Source of the DNA: Alphaproteobacteria bacterium
GTDB lineage: Bacteria > Pseudomonadota > Alphaproteobacteria > Rhizobiales > Aestuariivirgaceae
Reading direction: 5' to 3'
Length of the DNA stretch: 6,949 nt
Assembly: GCA_024639035.1 (NCBI GenBank)
Contig: JAHEJE010000162.1
Span: 1 to 6,949, forward strand
A program made the translations under genes and the position numbers. Shown here one piece after another: positions 6,667 to 6,949 of this stretch (within the stretch, counting starts at the first letter, position 1; every line of letters starts with the position of its first letter). A model generated the notes under the pieces. That model was not told the origin of the DNA. It searched no databases and saw nothing but the letters and a program-made list of their open reading frames with translations.

Positions 6667-6949
6667 AGTTGCGTTTCATGGTGCTGGCTGCATCTCTGAT
6701 ACTGGCGGCCTGTTCCGAAGAGGTCCAGCCGCCACCCAAGGCGATGACGATGACCGAAGAGGCCGTCGGCCACTATTGCCAGATGCTGGTGCTGGAACAC
6801 ACAGGCCCCAAGGCCCAGGTCCACATCGCCGGGCAGGAGCACCCGTTGTGGTTCTCGCAGGTGCGCGACGCCATTGCCTTCCTGCGCAGTCCGGAGGAAA
6901 CCGCCCGGGTTCGCGCCATCTACGTCAACGACATGGCTCGGGCGCAGAG
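6663..6949 (+). CDS. nosL: NosL, copper-binding lipoprotein (3' partial)
   Basis: NosL is a periplasm-facing lipoprotein that binds Cu(I) and hands it to NosD for NosZ maturation. Only 95 complete codons are visible, against about 170-190 residues expected, so the C-terminal half is outside the window. The N-terminus is a lipoprotein signal: KLR, a hydrophobic core, then lipobox LAAC with the lipidated Cys at residue 17, followed by SEE, which should not retain it in the inner membrane. A short Pro-rich linker leads to the metal-binding motif HYCQM (37-41) with the Cys-x-Met pair, then EHTGPKAQ (45-52) and PLWFSQVRDA, all family hallmarks. A Met-x-Met (28-30) precedes the motif. The ATG overlaps the nosY stop as ATGA. 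No stop codon is reached. Confidence 0.95.
   Translation, partial: MKLRFMVLAASLILAACSEEVQPPPKAMTMTEEAVGHYCQMLVLEHTGPKAQVHIAGQEHPLWFSQVRDAIAFLRSPEETARVRAIYVNDMARAQ

Overview
This window is an uninterrupted nitrous-oxide-reductase (nos) gene cluster, all on the + strand, in the order nosR (5'-truncated), nosZ, nosD, nosF, nosY, nosL (3'-truncated). The DNA is GC-rich with strongly GC-biased third codon positions. NosZ has a twin-arginine signal and complete CuZ and CuA ligand sets, so it is the clade I (typical denitrifier) type. The gene order nosR-Z-D-F-Y-L and the protein sequences suggest an alphaproteobacterium. That assignment is inferred from recalled family resemblance, not from a search, and I would not name a genus.

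Layout: 1-1704 holds the C-terminal three quarters of NosR, the membrane flavo/iron-sulfur protein. A 37-bp AT-rich spacer (1705-1741) carries a strong ribosome binding site for nosZ (1742-3652), which encodes the terminal reductase. A 10-bp gap leads to nosD (3663-4931), a periplasmic beta-helix protein. nosF (4928-5839), an ABC ATPase, nosY (5836-6666), an ABC-2 permease, and nosL (6663-end), a copper lipoprotein, follow, each overlapping the previous gene by 4 nt. No gene-free stretch exceeds 37 bp. I see no tRNA, rRNA, mobile element, CRISPR array or intrinsic terminator.

How the genes work together: NosZ reduces N2O to N2 in the periplasm at the CuZ cluster, with electrons entering through CuA. 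NosR is thought to feed electrons from the quinone pool and/or to keep NosZ active. NosD, NosF and NosY form a membrane complex that drives assembly of CuZ. NosL is an outer lipoprotein that passes Cu(I) into that complex. The operon promoter, the NosR flavinylation site, the nosL 3' end and any following nosX/apbE lie outside the window.

I found no previously undescribed system. The remaining observations are modest: possible RNA structures around the nosR/nosZ junction and the nosZ start, the translational coupling pattern, and a few residue-level points.
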